A stretch of DNA of 64,000 nt from Linyphia triangularis (lineage: Eukaryota; Arthropoda; Arachnida; Araneae; Linyphiidae): NCBI GenBank assembly GCA_963978545.1, contig OZ021723.1, positions 44,221,069 to 44,285,068 on the forward strand, in the 5' to 3' direction. How positions within the stretch are numbered: position 1 is the first letter of the stretch; every line of letters starts with the position of its first letter. Below, piece by piece: positions 1-13,235 of the stretch. Both the position numbers and the translations under genes were made by a program. The notes beneath the pieces are model-generated. The model ran no database searches. It had not been told where the DNA came from and saw nothing but the letters and a program-made list of their open reading frames with translations.

Positions 1-269
1 TTAGATTCCAAAAACCTTAAAAGACCATGCATGTTTTTTATTGCTTTAACCTTGTTTATGCTATCAATTTTTTGTAGAGTGGTCACTTTTTTGTAGAATA
101 CCAGAAACAGGTCACTACAGCAAATTCAAAAATTCTGATGTCTCTTAGCAAAGAGGTATAACCTCAGTGCCTCAGTCTTTGTCTCGGGATTGGTGGAAGG
201 ACTGACAAACAATCCAAGACCATGTTAATCTTGTCAAACCTATATAAGGCAAAGCCCTCACTCCCTCGT

Positions 270-1248
270 CATCGCTAATTCTCCCACTTGCCCATATGTC
301 CACAACTCTGAAAATTGGTACAAATATCAATAATGGTAAACATAGGAAAACTAGGCTATTCCGATCTCGATTAACCCACTTGAAGGGGTCGAAAAGGGGT
401 TAAACGTTCCAAATGAGGGATATTCGAATGTCTCACTTCCCATATGGTCAGAACTCTGAAAATTGGTACAAATGTCAAAAAAGACAAACATTGAAAAATT
501 AAGCTATTCCGATCTCGATTAACCCAATTTAAGGGGTCGAAAAGAGGTTAAACGTTCTGAACAAGGGATATCCGAATGTCCCACTTTCAATCTTAGTCAT
601 AATTCTGATATTTGTTACAAATGTTAAGAAGGGGAAATGTAGGAAAAATAAGTTATTCCAATATCGGTTAATGAATTTTTACGGGATGAAAAGTCGACGC
701 AACATTGATACTATACGAAAAATATTTTAATGCTTCACTTCTAATACAGTTATAAAGTTCTAAACGAGGGATATTCAAATGTCTCATTTGCAATATATTT
801 ACAATTATAAATTTTGTTAAAAATTTCAACATCTGCAGGCATAAATAAAGAAAAGTGTTCCTATTTTGATAAATCAATTTATCGGGATCGAAACAGGATT
901 AAACGTCTGAAGTGTGGAATACATGAATGTCTTTTGATTGCTAAAATGCATATGGTAAAATATCGTAGCGAAGCACGGGTATTCAGATAGTGTTTATGTA
1001 TATTCTATACTAAACTTCAACTTAACTAGACATCACTTAGACGATAGATTGTCCTCTATTTTGATAAATCAATTTATCGGGATCGAAACAGGATTAAACG
1101 TCTGAAGTGTGGAATACATGAATGTCTTTTGATTGCTAAAATGCATATGGTAAAATATCGTAGCGAAGCACGGGTATTCAGATAGTGTTTATGTATATTC
1201 TATACTAAACTTCAACTTAACTAGACATCACTTAGACGATAGATTGTC
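270..1248 (-). mobile_element. Repeat with ACCCGTGCTTCGCTACG head and ~147-bp internal tandem units
   Basis: Read on the minus strand, the head TACCCGTGCTTCGCTACGA lies at about 965-985 and again about 195 bp later. Behind it are diverged units of about 147 bp sharing GGGTTAAACGTTC, GAGGGATATTCGAATGTC and CTCTGAAAATTGGTACAAAT. The last 193 bp are duplicated in tandem: 861-1053 and 1056-1248 appear identical. It has the same general plan as the element at 36949-38180. No coding capacity is seen. Confidence 0.6.
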
Positions 1249-1446
1249 ACAGTGCTCATAGGTATTTAATCCATTTTGCCTGAGTAAAGACATAATTCTC
1301 GCCAAACCTTATAGCCTTTTGTTCTCTACAGGGTTGTGGTTTGGCGAACATTACGCTTTCACGCCGCCAAAATGGATTAAATACCTATGAGCACTGTGAC
1401 GATCTAACGTCTAAGTGATGTCTAGTTAAGTTGAAGTTTAGTATAG
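1200..1446. repeat. Foldback inverted repeat, ~80-bp arms
   Basis: Arms 1200-1279 and 1367-1446 are near-perfect reverse complements (CTTAACTAGACATCACTTAG and CACAGTGCTCATAGGTATTT occur in both). Between them a second stem pairs CGCCAAACC with GGTTTGGCG. The outer part of the left arm is also the end of the 193-bp tandem repeat. Confidence 0.75.
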
Positions 1447-1449
1447 ATG

Positions 1450-2857
1450 GGTTTCGGACATCTTCTTTTACATCTTTTCTTAATTCTGTATAGTTTTATT
1501 GAATGACCCACGGGCCTCTTTTATTGAAAATTTCAGGAATCCTAAATTTGACAAAATCGTAAATTTTGAAATGTAGTAAAATTTCAACCAATAAGAATAT
1601 GGGTAAAATATTTGTAAATTTTCTTAATAACCACAAGAAAAGGGTCCTCACCAAATTTTATATAAATCAGTGGGGGTGGTGGTCATGGCCTGTTTGGACT
1701 GACATATGGTATGGGGACGGTAGTCATGGCCTATTTGAAAATACCCAATGTAATTTTTTGTTTATAACCCTTGATTATTACGTCACCATTTAGATGCTCA
1801 TAAAATTAAATTTTTATGAAATTGATAACATCTCAACTTATTTAGTTTCGGTTTCACTTTGAAATTGTTATTTAAAATGAAATTTTACTAATATCTCATA
1901 TTGTACTTATTACTTTAAATTATTTGTATTTTAATTCATATGAATATTAAACAAGCGCATTTTGATAATTTATGAACTGTTCTGAACTTGTTATCACATA
2001 ACATTCTTATCAATCATACCGCTTCACCAATTACCTGAAGGCATCATTTCTGTCCAGGTGAGCTTTGTTAAATTTTGTCTCAAAACATTGAGGAAATAAA
2101 AATCCAACTTTTGGGAATTATTTCCGCATATTCTAAGGTTTGTAACTCAGTATTTTTCACTTTGTACGTCGAATGACAATGTGTAATATTTCTTGATTAC
2201 ATTATATCTGTATACAAGTGTTGTTTTAAATGGGAACTGTGTAATTTATTTAAGGTCACTTTGTACCCTGAATTCTAATCAAGAGTTTTTATTTCATGTT
2301 TTCAAGCAACTATAAAAATGTACGAACAATTTGTTAAAAAGAAGTAAATGTCACATAATTTTGACAGAGGATTGATTAAATTGATTTGAGTTGTTCAGGA
2401 ACACATGGTACCTAGTTTTTCTTATCTTGCACAGATTCTACTGTTACAATATGCTAACTTATTTTAGCTTACTCATCAGTTTTTTGGTAAAGTAGAAGTA
2501 TCACAGTTAGATAAAAATTACATTGTCTGCTCACAATACAAAATTCGTTAATTTTTATTTCTAATCGAATGGAATTTTAAATTATTTTCACCAAAGCATG
2601 TTTTTGTTTATTTAAACTTTGTTAACAACATATTTGTAAACTTTAACAACATTTTATTATAAAAGTTATATTGTTCCAGATAATATGCGTTGTTTTTTGT
2701 ATTCCTCATGGAATGGAATTAAAAATCAATTGTTTTCACAAAACATATGTTTGTTATTTATTTAAACTTCTTTTTATAGCATATTTGTTCAAATGTCACT
2801 TCTGAAAAATTAAAAGCCACACGTGTACCACACTGTATTCTGAGATAAGGTTACACC
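1450..2857. other. AT-rich 5' flank without recognisable gene
   Basis: Short open frames here have no recognisable protein features. A good donor-like CAG/GTGAGC at 2057/2058 could end an untranslated exon of gene 1. Confidence 0.5.
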
Positions 2858-2865
2858 ATCAAAGG

Positions 2866-3116
2866 GGTAAATTCCTAGTTCACGTTTATGGGTTGGCGCA
2901 CTTTTGAAAAGTTAGCGACAAAGCCAGAATGTCGCCAATTCGGAATTCCAATATGAAAAATTGAGAAACGAACCAGCTCCATGATTTGTGGTATAGAAAG
3001 GTTGAAGCCAAAGCACGTCAATAAAAAAAATGGGGTTGCCAAATTTAGAACTTTATCGCCTACAAAACAGCGCCAAATCGGCTTGGCGATATTTTAACGT
3101 CAACTAGGAATAGACC
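2866..3116. mobile_element. 251-bp MITE with 8-bp target duplication
   Basis: The ends are inverted: GGTAAATTCCTAGTTCACGTT at the left, and the reverse complement of the right end is GGTCTATTCCTAGTTGACGTT. It is flanked on both sides by ATCAAAGG (2858-2865 and 3117-3124). An 8-bp duplication suggests hAT- or P-type mobilisation. No open frame. Confidence 0.75.
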
Positions 3117-3389
3117 ATCAAAGGTTTTCTGTCTTTGTAATTGTCAATTTTTTCTTTTTTTACCTTTGTTCTTTGTTAGTGCTTTCGCAAATATTTATGA
3201 AGAAGCTTCATGTTGGCCAAAGACAAAATATATATTTTGGTAATTTGTTATGCCAATTCTTCATTATTCTTACTATGCCTTAACAAAATTGAGCTTACTA
3301 ATTTTTGTAGCTGCTAAATTTAAGTTTTTGACATCAATTTCTAAAAGTGATATGTAAATGTCATGTATTGAAATTTCCAATTTTTTTAG

Positions 3390-3508
3390 ATTATCTGCGG
3401 TCGAGTGTGCTGTGTGTTTTGAATGCATCAATGCCGCCATGTTATGGCATTTAAAAATATTGTAAAATAATTAAAGATAAGCAAGGAAGCATCAAGACTT
3501 CATTCAAG
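3390..3508 (+). other. Possible 5' untranslated exon of gene 1
   Basis: Gene 1's ATG follows a splice acceptor, so an untranslated exon must lie upstream. This segment is bounded by TTTTTTTAG before and AAG/GTGATG after, and is less AT-rich than its surroundings. It carries several short upstream ATGs. A second candidate ends at 2057 with a stronger donor, CAG/GTGAGC. Neither has other support; RNA reads would decide. Confidence 0.22.
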
Positions 3509-3967
3509 GTGATGTAACTTTCTTGGTGGAATATTTTTTTTTAATTAAAAATTCTGAATTTTCTAATAACAATTTTTTTTAAAAGATAAATTTTGTTTCT
3601 TAAAATAATTAACTGTTTGGTACGAGATCCTACTAAGAATTTTTTTAAAGTTCAGTGGATTTATTAGTTTTTGATAGTTAACAATTTAAAAAACTATGCT
3701 TAGTAAGTTGCTTTGTAATCATTATTATATTGAAAATCTACTTTTGCTCTAATTTATTTTGTAATTGCTGCAATATCTGAACTATGTTTTTAATCAAACC
3801 CTATGGGAGATAATTTTTAAATACATTTTAGAGCTAATATAGATGAAAAATATATAACTTAAGCCTAATACATTTTTTAATATGTCTACTGTTTTCAAAA
3901 TTGAATAGAAACAGACTTCCATTACTATTAATGAATCCTATAAATTATTTATTTATGTAACTTTTAA

Positions 3968-4382
3968 CAGGGTTCCCACTGTCATTGAAAGTCATTAAAA
4001 GTGATTAATACTTTTGAACTTGTTTTCAAGGCCTTGAAAGTGCTTAGACGTGCTTAAAAGTCCTTGAAAATGCTTAAAGGTCCTTAAAAGTCCTTCATTA
4101 TTGCAAATGTTGTGTGCCCAACTGCAAAATTTATAAAATACAACTTGGACTTGCTATTCCCGCATGACTGCCACTTATCTGCACTGTATTGAAATTATGT
4201 GACATATTTGTATTATGAATCCACCAACTTATAACTTTTTTGGTAGAATATACTTTTTAAAAATTTATATAGAGACATGATGCTTGAAATTTTTTTTAAA
4301 GGTCCTTAAAACTATTATTTAGGTCCTTAAAGGTAATTGAAAAGTCAATGATTTTCATTCTGTGATTTGAGTGGGAACCATG
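3968..4382 (+). mobile_element. MITE family A, copy 1
   Basis: 415 bp, starts CAGGGTTCCCACTGTCATTG and ends GATTTGAGTGGGAACCATG, giving inverted ends CAGGGTTCCCAC. The left part is a train of short AAAGTCCTTGAAAATGCTT-like repeats. It belongs to the same family as the copies at 16485, 18595, 22570 and 33844. Confidence 0.8.
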
Positions 4383-4761
4383 TTTTTAGCTGTCTTTAGT
4401 TCATCTTACGAAAAAGTGTCACACACAACACAAGGCTGTTCAATCCCTAATGTATGAAAGAATTGTAGCTGCGAGCCAGAAAGTTCTCTTTACCTTCAAT
4501 AGGTGTCATACTCGAGTATCGTTAATGCTCTGCTGCCTCTCTTTTTAAAGTGAATAGACACAGCCAAGCTTGCAAAATAATAGTTTTGTCTTAGTGTTGG
4601 GTTGCCTTATGGGAGTTTTTGGGGTCCTCTCTTATTTTAAGTTTTCTCCTCAAAGTCATCCTCGATCAGAATATCTCAAATGCAACCAACTAATCTTGTT
4701 TGAAACCATTTAAGATTCCATACTAGATCACTGTGTATGTGAGCACTTAATTATTATTTTT

Positions 4762-5470
4762 TAATTTCAATTACCCATATGTTAACATCAAGGAAAGAAT
4801 TAAATTCAGTAAAAAATAATGGATTTTTTTTTGCATTTCTCCATGTTTTGGAATATCCCGAGTTGAAAAAAGTGATTTAGAAAAAATTGGTGTGTGTGTC
4901 TGTGGACAGCATTACTCTGAACAGATTGACCTACATTGTTCAACTTTTGCATTCAGGTTAGTGGTGGCCATGGGCCAGTCATTAAAGTTTTTGTCAAATT
5001 TGCGCATGCACCTGAGGTGCTGTTGAAAGAAATCATGTTTTTCAGCAATTGCTAGAAAATGGCTCTAAGGATTTAGAATAAAATCTCTGTGATAAGGCCT
5101 CTTAATGTGTTCTAAATGTCCCCATCTCCGAAATTCCTGTAGAAATGCAATACAAACATAAAAAGTTGAAAACAATTGTCTTCAAAACAAAGTTTTTTTC
5201 TCTTCCTACCTCCCCATCTGTGATTGTCTCTCATAGTTTCATTTACAAGAAAGGATAATGCAAGATTCATGGAAAAGTATATCACCTAATTTGCAGTGGT
5301 TTTTTTTTGGTCCAATGCAAAAATTATTGCTGAACTAACATTTTTTTTTTTAATTAACGAAAATATGAAAACTTTAAATAACACCAATCCAAGTCAAATT
5401 TAAATGCAGTGATTAGTATTGTAGTGTAATTGAAAGTTTTGCAGTGTTCCACACTCCCAGTTCTCATTAT
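4762..5470 (+). repeat. Interspersed repeat family B, copy 1
   Basis: Begins near TTTCAATTACCCATATGTT, includes GAACAGATTGACCTACATTG and CCCCATCTCCGAAATTCCTG, and ends near GTTCCACACTCCCAG. It aligns over its length with 18321-19417 and with the reverse complement of 43215-43990. No intact reading frame. Confidence 0.75.
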
Positions 5471-6794
5471 AATAGTAATAGTTAAAGTCTTCAGTGATGA
5501 AAACTGACAATTAACTTGATTCTCAAAATATGTTCAAAGCTTTAAAATTGTATTTATATTGCAAAAATGAGTTAAAATTTGGATGACACCATTCATCCTA
5601 AAAGAGTTGGAAAAATCAGGATTCAAATCTGGGCTGCTTAAATAGTTCACCAATCCTTGGCATTGCTGTTGATTTTCTCAATATGATGAATGTCTTAGAT
5701 ATATCGCCCTTTAAATGTTTTTTTCTTTAAAATGATCTGCAATTGCCATTAAAAAACGGCACAAAATATATGAATACTGATTTTATTTTAAAGAGACAAA
5801 TATTTTTAAAATAATGATAGCAACTACAACAATCTACATCAGTTTTACCCTTTTAACTTTAGAAAATTCGGATGTGTAGTCTAAAGTGGCAACCGAAGTA
5901 GATTCAATAAAAATTAATGATAGACTTCTGAATTTTGTTTGGGTTATTGAACACCTTCAGTAGTGTTTTAATAATTTAAATTCTTTTTCCACTAGCTATA
6001 GACACAGGGAGTATTAATAAAATTCTCAGAACTACAGCAGTATTTTGATACTTAAAGATTATTTGGATTTATATCTGACTCATTTTTAACCATAAGTATA
6101 GACTAGAGACAGTGCAAAATTTTGGAGTATTTTGACATCTATATTCTTGAAGTTTAAATTGTTATTTGAAACCTGAATTTTTAAAAAAAGTTTTTCAAGA
6201 AGCATGAGTCGTTCATTCTGGTATTAAAATTAATGTCCAGAATATAGTTGGAAAAAGTTTATTTTGAATTTAGTTTTTTTGTTAAGGGTTCATTTACAGC
6301 TTCATAGTCAAATTGAATCTTTTTCCTTTTGTATCTAACTTCAGCTTCGCTAAGACATTCTTCTTTATACTACATTCAAAATTCTCTGCATTCTCATTAT
6401 CAGCAATTTTCATCTGATCAAATTCAGATTGTCTATAACTTTCCAGTTTTTGTATGGTTTCTGATAACATATCCTTACACAATCCGATAAATTAATAGTT
6501 ACAAATTGCAATTACAGCTTTGAGATTGAATGCATTTCAAATAAAATATCATATCAATGAATTACAGTAATGCTAAGGTATGGTTAATGGCTAAACGGTT
6601 ATAGCTAAGGTTTGTTAAAAAAAATTTCACTAAACAATTTTTTGTGATTATAGAAAATTTAATTTTTTTTGTGTACTCATTTAACATTTGTGATAGAATT
6701 TTTGTCGTCTAATGTTTTTGTGCTTTTAAGTTTAATTTGTTGTTTCATTAATTTTCTTAAAAGATTATTGCTTATTAACATTTTTATCTTATAG
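5471..6794. other. AT-rich sequence upstream of gene 1 coding exon
   Basis: No gene or repeat recognised. Probably intron between an untranslated exon and exon A. The last bases, TTTTTATCTTATAG, form the acceptor. Confidence 0.5.
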
Positions 6795-6800
6795 GACACA

Positions 6801-9800
6801 ATGTCTTCAAGGGGGAATGACAAGAAACCCCCAGGACACTTCAATCGTGGGAGAGGTAACAACAGAGGAAAAAGTCCGCATCCCTCAACATCTAAACATT
6901 CAGAGGAAACTAAAGGGGACCCTAAGAACTCGGGTCGCGGGAGAAGTCAGTCTCAATCAGGCAATAGGGGAAAAAAGAATACGAATAAGAATGTTCAGAC
7001 AAATGAAGTTCAGCAAAGAAATGACCCACTCCAAGGAGCATTACCTTTTCAGCAAAATTTAAGTTCTTTTATGTCTAGTATATCTGCCGGTTTTCATTCT
7101 AGTAATTCTCCAACGGGCAATACAAATTTCGCACAGGTTTCCTTAAATTTTCAAACCTCAAACTTCAGTGCTCTGAATTCTTCTTTTCAACCAAGGGGGA
7201 ATGCTCCAAGAGGGCGATCTCCAAATATTCAACAACCTATTCGCTTACCACCTAAAAAGAAAGAAGCTCCCACTGAAATCCGAATTTTTGATGGAAATCG
7301 AGAAGCCAACTGCCCAAAAACTAATTTCAGACACCCTTCACCAAATCCTAGGGGTCATTTTTTCCATCAGCTAAGGCCCAGGGGTGCTCACTTGGCTGGG
7401 AACAATCGGCCACCTTTGCAAACACCACCTCAAGTTCAAAATCAACGACAACAATATAACTACAATCAGCAGAAACCACATCATTTTAATCTCCAACGGC
7501 AACCTTCCTGTCCTCAAGGAAATTCCCCAAATAACCAAACACCATTTTTCTTCAAAACTACACAAAAACAAAATCCTTCAAATAATCAACGAAAAATCAA
7601 TAATAATAACAACAAGGATACTCCTCAACCTCTTATGAACATCCAAGGTGCTCCAGCAAAAGCTCCCTTGTACAAATTTACAAAAAACCGAAACCCTAAA
7701 ACAGTAGATCCACATTTAAATCTAAGCAATAATAGACAAACCCCTCAAGAAAAAAAAGAAAAGCCTTTAAAAGTAAAAAGACAACGAAATCAGAGGAAAA
7801 AAACGAAGAGAACTGATTTATGGAAGAAAAAGCAAGTACAAACTGAGGTTGCACCATTATTTTCCTTTCAGCGTGTTTCAAAAGAATCCGAAAGTATTAA
7901 AAAGGAATCTGTTTCGGACGATGAAGATGAAACTTCCATTTCTCGTTGCTCTTCTTATGAGAGCATTTGGACGACTAATATATCTGATGATGGTGCCGAA
8001 GATAGTGTTTCAGATGAGAGCGAAGTGGCAAGTGAAGTGACGAGCGAAGCTTCACTTAGTTCTAGCATTAAAGGAAGCACAGTTTCTGAGGATTGGGTAT
8101 TTGTAGATTCTGGTTCCTCATCTTCTTCTAAAGTAGATGGATTTATATCTGTCTTTTGGGATATAGAGAATTGCCCTGTTCCACGGGATAAATCAGCAGT
8201 TGATTTTGTGAAGCGTGTTCGAACAACATTTTATGAAGGACGAAAAGAAGGCAGCTTTAATGTTGTTTGCGATGTTACTAACTTATCCCCTCTTCTTGTT
8301 GATGAATTAACTTTATCTAATGCTACTGTTATGCATATGAGCAATGTAAATAAAAATGCTGCTGATTCAAAAATAAGCTCTCTTCTGTTAGATTTTCGAG
8401 ATAGTTACAAAGGTAATAATTCTGCTATTGTTCTCATCTCTGGAGACTCAGATTTTTCTACTATTTTAAATAACTTACAATATAAGTTTCATGTATATAT
8501 AAACCTGGTTTGTAAGGCTAATGCGAGACACACTTTGACTGCTGCTGCTCAAAGATGTATTTTTTATGAGGATTTTGTGAAAGATTTGCCATCAAGAGCC
8601 AAAAGTGACTGCCTTGAATATATGCTGATTGTATCCTATTCGAAAAATGTAGCTCCAAAGAAAGCTAGAAATGTTATTACTGAGAGACTAAAAGGTGTTA
8701 ATTGTAGAGTAACAAGAAATGATGAATCTTCAATTGCTGTTGTTTTCCAAGATCAATGTGCTCGTAGCAGAGCCTCATCACTTCTTACAGGTTTTGTAAT
8801 TGAGGGAAAGGAAATTGAAATTAGCTTTTCAGAAAAGAAAAAAGAAATTGCACAGTTTGAACCAAAACAAAAAGGGAAAGGCCATGAAAAAGAAATACTG
8901 AATGTAAATGAAAATATGACTGTGCATGATAAGCAAAGTACAAACTATAAGGAGGATATCAAGGAAAACACTAAAAAAACAAAGAAAAGTAAGAAGCTAG
9001 GAGAGGCTGAAAACAGGGATACTACTAACAGCAAAGGAGCCACTTTGTGGGTATGTGTGAGCATACGATTAGGAGATATTGACTATTGGAAAATTAAATT
9101 GACAGATCTTTGGAAAACCACTGATTTTGAATTGCAGTGGGAAGGAAATTCTCAGCAAGGAATGTTTTTAGTAAATTTCAAAAGTCTGAGTCAAGCTCAA
9201 AAATATAAAAAAGTTTTACAGAAATCCCAAAAGTCTGATCCAACATGCCCTAAGTTTATGAAGTTGATTAAACAAGACACTATTTCAAATGAGTTGTTCA
9301 CAGTAGTGAGGAGTGTTGAAAATATAAATAAAAAAAAAATTGAAGAGCACATCCAAATAATTGAAACTAAGAAAGAAGCTTGTCTAACCAAACATAAAGA
9401 AACTGTCAAAGTATTAAGTGCAGCTCCAACCCCTGCTATCCCTGGATCAGCTGAAGCAAAAGCTGCAAAACTGAACGAGCTTAATGAGCAGAAAATTACA
9501 TTTTTAAACTTCACTCAAGTCATGCTCGATAAAGTGAAAAAAGTTGACTTTGAATCTGAATTCGTTGATGAAATATTAGCTCTCTATTTACGTGACTATT
9601 CTCGAGAATGCAACTGTTTGTCTTCAGCTTTGCCAATTTATGCCAAAAAGAACTTGATATTGAAAACAATTAAGAAGCACCAGGTTGTTATCATTCGGGC
9701 AGAAACAGGGTCAGGAAAAAGTACTCAACTGACACAATACATCTGGCGCGAAGACCTTTCACAGAAAGGTTTGGTCATTTGCACTCAGCCACGTAAAATT

Positions 9801-12800
9801 GCTGCTATCACCCTTGCTAAGCATGTCAGTTCCCAAGTTGGTTATAGTCTTGGGGAAGTTGTTGGTTATCAAGTTGGTCTGACTGCCAAAAAATCTGAAA
9901 ATACTGCTATTTTATATGTGACAGATTTTACTATGTTAAAAATGATAGTTAGCAATGATTTAAAAAATGTTTCTTGCATAATCGTTGATGAGGCTCATGA
10001 ACGGACTGTTTACACTGATCTTTTGCTTGGAATGATCAAAAGTTGTCTGAAAATTAAACCTGATTTGAAGCTGATAATTACATCGGCTACAATTGACACT
10101 GCAATCTTTAAGGATTATTTAGGACTCCGAGATGAAGCTATTTTAGAAGTGTCAGGAAGAACTTTCCCAGTGGAAGATGTATGGATGGATAAGGAAGTGT
10201 CTTTAGGATGGGACTACTTTAAAACAACCGTTGATACTGTCTACGATATTTTAAACCAAGAACCTGGTGATGTATTAGCTTTCTTAACAACTCCATTTGA
10301 AACCGAGAAAGCTGTAAAAGTATTGGCTGAAAAACTTGGTGGAAAAATGGCCAAGAATATAAGGATACATCAATTGCATGGAAAATTAGATGTGGAGGAA
10401 CAACAAAAGGTATTTGAGCGTACTCATAGTGATGTGCGCAAAGTAGTGTTTGCCACAAATTGTGCAGAGACTTCTGTAACAATACCTGGGATCAGGTATG
10501 TTGTTGACTGTGGAATGATGAAGGAGTCGCAGTATGATGCTGTTAGAAATATGAATGTTCTGTCAGTTAATTTTGTGAGTCAGAGCTCTGCCGAACAGCG
10601 AAGAGGACGTGCAGGTAGAACCCAAGTTGGAAAGTGTTATCGCCTGTATAGTAAAAAAAATTACGAGAGTATGGTGAAAACCTCAGTACCAGAAATTTTG
10701 AGAGTGAATTTAGGTCAGGCCTTGTTACGTTTAATGAAAATAGGAATAAAGAATCCCCTTCAGTTTGATTTTGTACAATCTCCTGAAGAAAAATCTTTGG
10801 CTTTAACCATGAAACAACTGATTAATTTAAATGCTGTGAGTAAAGATGACCTCTCTCTTACAGAATTGGGAGAAAACATGTCTTGCTTACCACTTGAGCC
10901 TCGATTAAGTTTCTTGGTATTGACAGGAATCGGTCTTAATGTGGGCTTTGAAGCAGTAGTATTAGCAGCCTTAGTAACTGTATCCAGAAACATTTTCTTT
11001 CGCACTTCAGAAAATAAGTCTGATGCTGACGTAAAAAAGATGAGATTTTGCCAGAGTGAAAGTGATTTTCTCACTTATTTTGAAGTATATAAAGAATGGG
11101 CAGGTGTTCCGAAGCAAGCTAAGTCTAAATGGTGCACATTGAACTGCATCAATGCTCGATCACTTAGAACTGCACAAGAGTTGGTGAATGAACTTGTGAC
11201 TATCCTTGCAAAAGAAGTGAAGATAAAAATAATTTCCAAATTCAATGAGAATTCTGTTAATGACACTTTGCTCGAACTTGTGTTTCGTAGTTTCTATCAA
11301 AATTTATGCATTTTCTCTGGATGTCATAGATTTGGTTATAGGTCCTTAGATGTTCCAGGTGACCTGCTTATTCATCCATCCTCATCTTTGTACACTTATG
11401 GGCACTGGAGGCCACAGTTCCTTGTGTATGATACAATTCTCAAAACCAACCACTCATATCTAATTAATGTAAGCCCTATGACCGAAGTTGATATTCTGGG
11501 CTGTATGAATACATATGGAATAGAAGTAGATTTAGAAGCTTTAAAATTGATGCAGTTGACTACATATGGTATATCACCATTGGGTCTAAACATTTTGTTT
11601 CAGGATATAATTGGAAAGAAGGGTACTAAGAAGAAACTACTTGAAAGCCAGTTGAAAAAGAAGATTGGATCTGATCAATTGGTTGTTGAGGTAGATGCTC
11701 AAAAGGGCGAAGTGAAAGTCTATGGTCCTCATTCAAGATATGAAGAAATTGCATCAATTTTATGCCCACTTATAGAAAAGGGGCAAGAAAGACTTGCTGA
11801 AGAAGAGCAAGAAGTTTTTATTTATCCTGAGTTGTGTGCTATTGCATCTGCTGGCATTACCATTCGAGATGTTATAATGCCAGGAGAATTCAAAGACATC
11901 AAAGTAACACTCAATACTGACATAGAAATAACATCTGTTGTTGAAAAACTGCAGGCTGTCGGTCCAGTTTCTACAGTACGAGAATTTAAGAATTATTATA
12001 AAATTACCTTTCTCAGTCCAGTGCATGCCAAGTTAGCTATAAAAGAGTTCAAAAAGGAAACTTCCTTTACATTGCAGAAAATACTCAAGGGAAATGCTTT
12101 GGATGGAAGAATCAATCAATATAAAGTGTTAGTTTCTATTCTCAGAAGACCATGTACAGGTCTAGCCTTCGTAACTATTGATCCTTTATCCAGTCTTTAT
12201 GATGTTGTTGCCACTGTAAACTCAAAAACAATTTATTACCAAAATCTTACATTAAAATGTTCAATTAGCAAAAAATCACAAGATTTGATGTTCGTTGGTT
12301 TGTCTGCTGACCCTGATCGGAAGGAGTTTGAAAAATTGCTTATTTCACATTTGCCATCTGGAAGCAAGATCAGCAAATGTGTAATTGCAAGACAGAAGGA
12401 ATACGAGAGTACTCCATCAGAAATAGACAGTATTAAGCAAAGTATAATACAAACATTTGCTGAATTTACTTCGCAGGATAGATTTAGCGTTCATTTGAAG
12501 AAACCCAATTCCAAAGATTTTAAATGGAATGCATGTGTTTTTTTCGAAAATGCTTGTCAAGGAGAGACTGCGGTTAAGATTCTTAAAAGTCGAACACATT
12601 CTTCATTGGCCAATTTAGAATTAGAGCCATCACTCCAGACTTCTTTGTATTGCAAATTAGAAGTGTACTTTGCAATCAAAGCTCAAGTTGAAGAAGCTCT
12701 AAAATTTTATCAAGATAATTCTGTCCCTGGAAATATGTTGGCAATTGAAGGTTACCCTAAAGAAGGTGGTATTATACAAATTCACTTGACCAGCAACAAT

Positions 12801-13235
12801 ATACCTGATATATCTGATGCTCGAAAGACCATTCTAAATCTTATATTAGGGGACCAAATCAAGTGTGAAGGTAATGCAGTGATGGAAAAGCTATTTAGTG
12901 CCACAGGGCAAGAGTACCTGAAGAATCTATCATGCGATAACTGTTATATTGATTTAAATACATATAAGAAGGTTATTACTATCTTTGGAGATGTTTCTGC
13001 TTCAAATTTTGTAAAACTAGAGATAAACAAGTTCTTGGATCTACTACAAAAGGAACACTTCGAGGAAATTTATCTGATGCCAGAGAGTGGTCGACCTGGG
13101 GTCCTTCGACTTCTCTTGATCAAGTATGGTCATGGACTGGAAGTGCTGATGAAAGAGTGTGGTTTAACCAACATAGAGGTTAATTCCCGGCAACACATAC
13201 TTGCAGTTAGAGGCAGCAGTTCTGCTGTATCCAAG
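6801..13235 (+). CDS. Gene 1 coding exon A: disordered N-terminus, NYN, RRM-like, helicase, RNA-binding region
   Basis: One uninterrupted 6435-nt coding exon (2145 codons). The acceptor TTATAG ends at 6794, so the exon probably starts at 6795 with a 6-nt untranslated leader. It ends ...GTATCCAAG followed by GTTTTTATAT, a weak but GT-containing donor in phase 0. The open frame runs 17 codons further into the intron, and those extra residues are low-complexity Phe/Tyr/Leu. An exon of this length is unusual for an animal gene and contrasts with the short RBR exons downstream. Confidence 0.93.

Noticed and set aside
9197..9514. 105-codon antisense frame within gene 1 exon A
   Set aside because: It is a shadow of the coding strand. 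The sense frame has clear helicase-flanking protein sequence.
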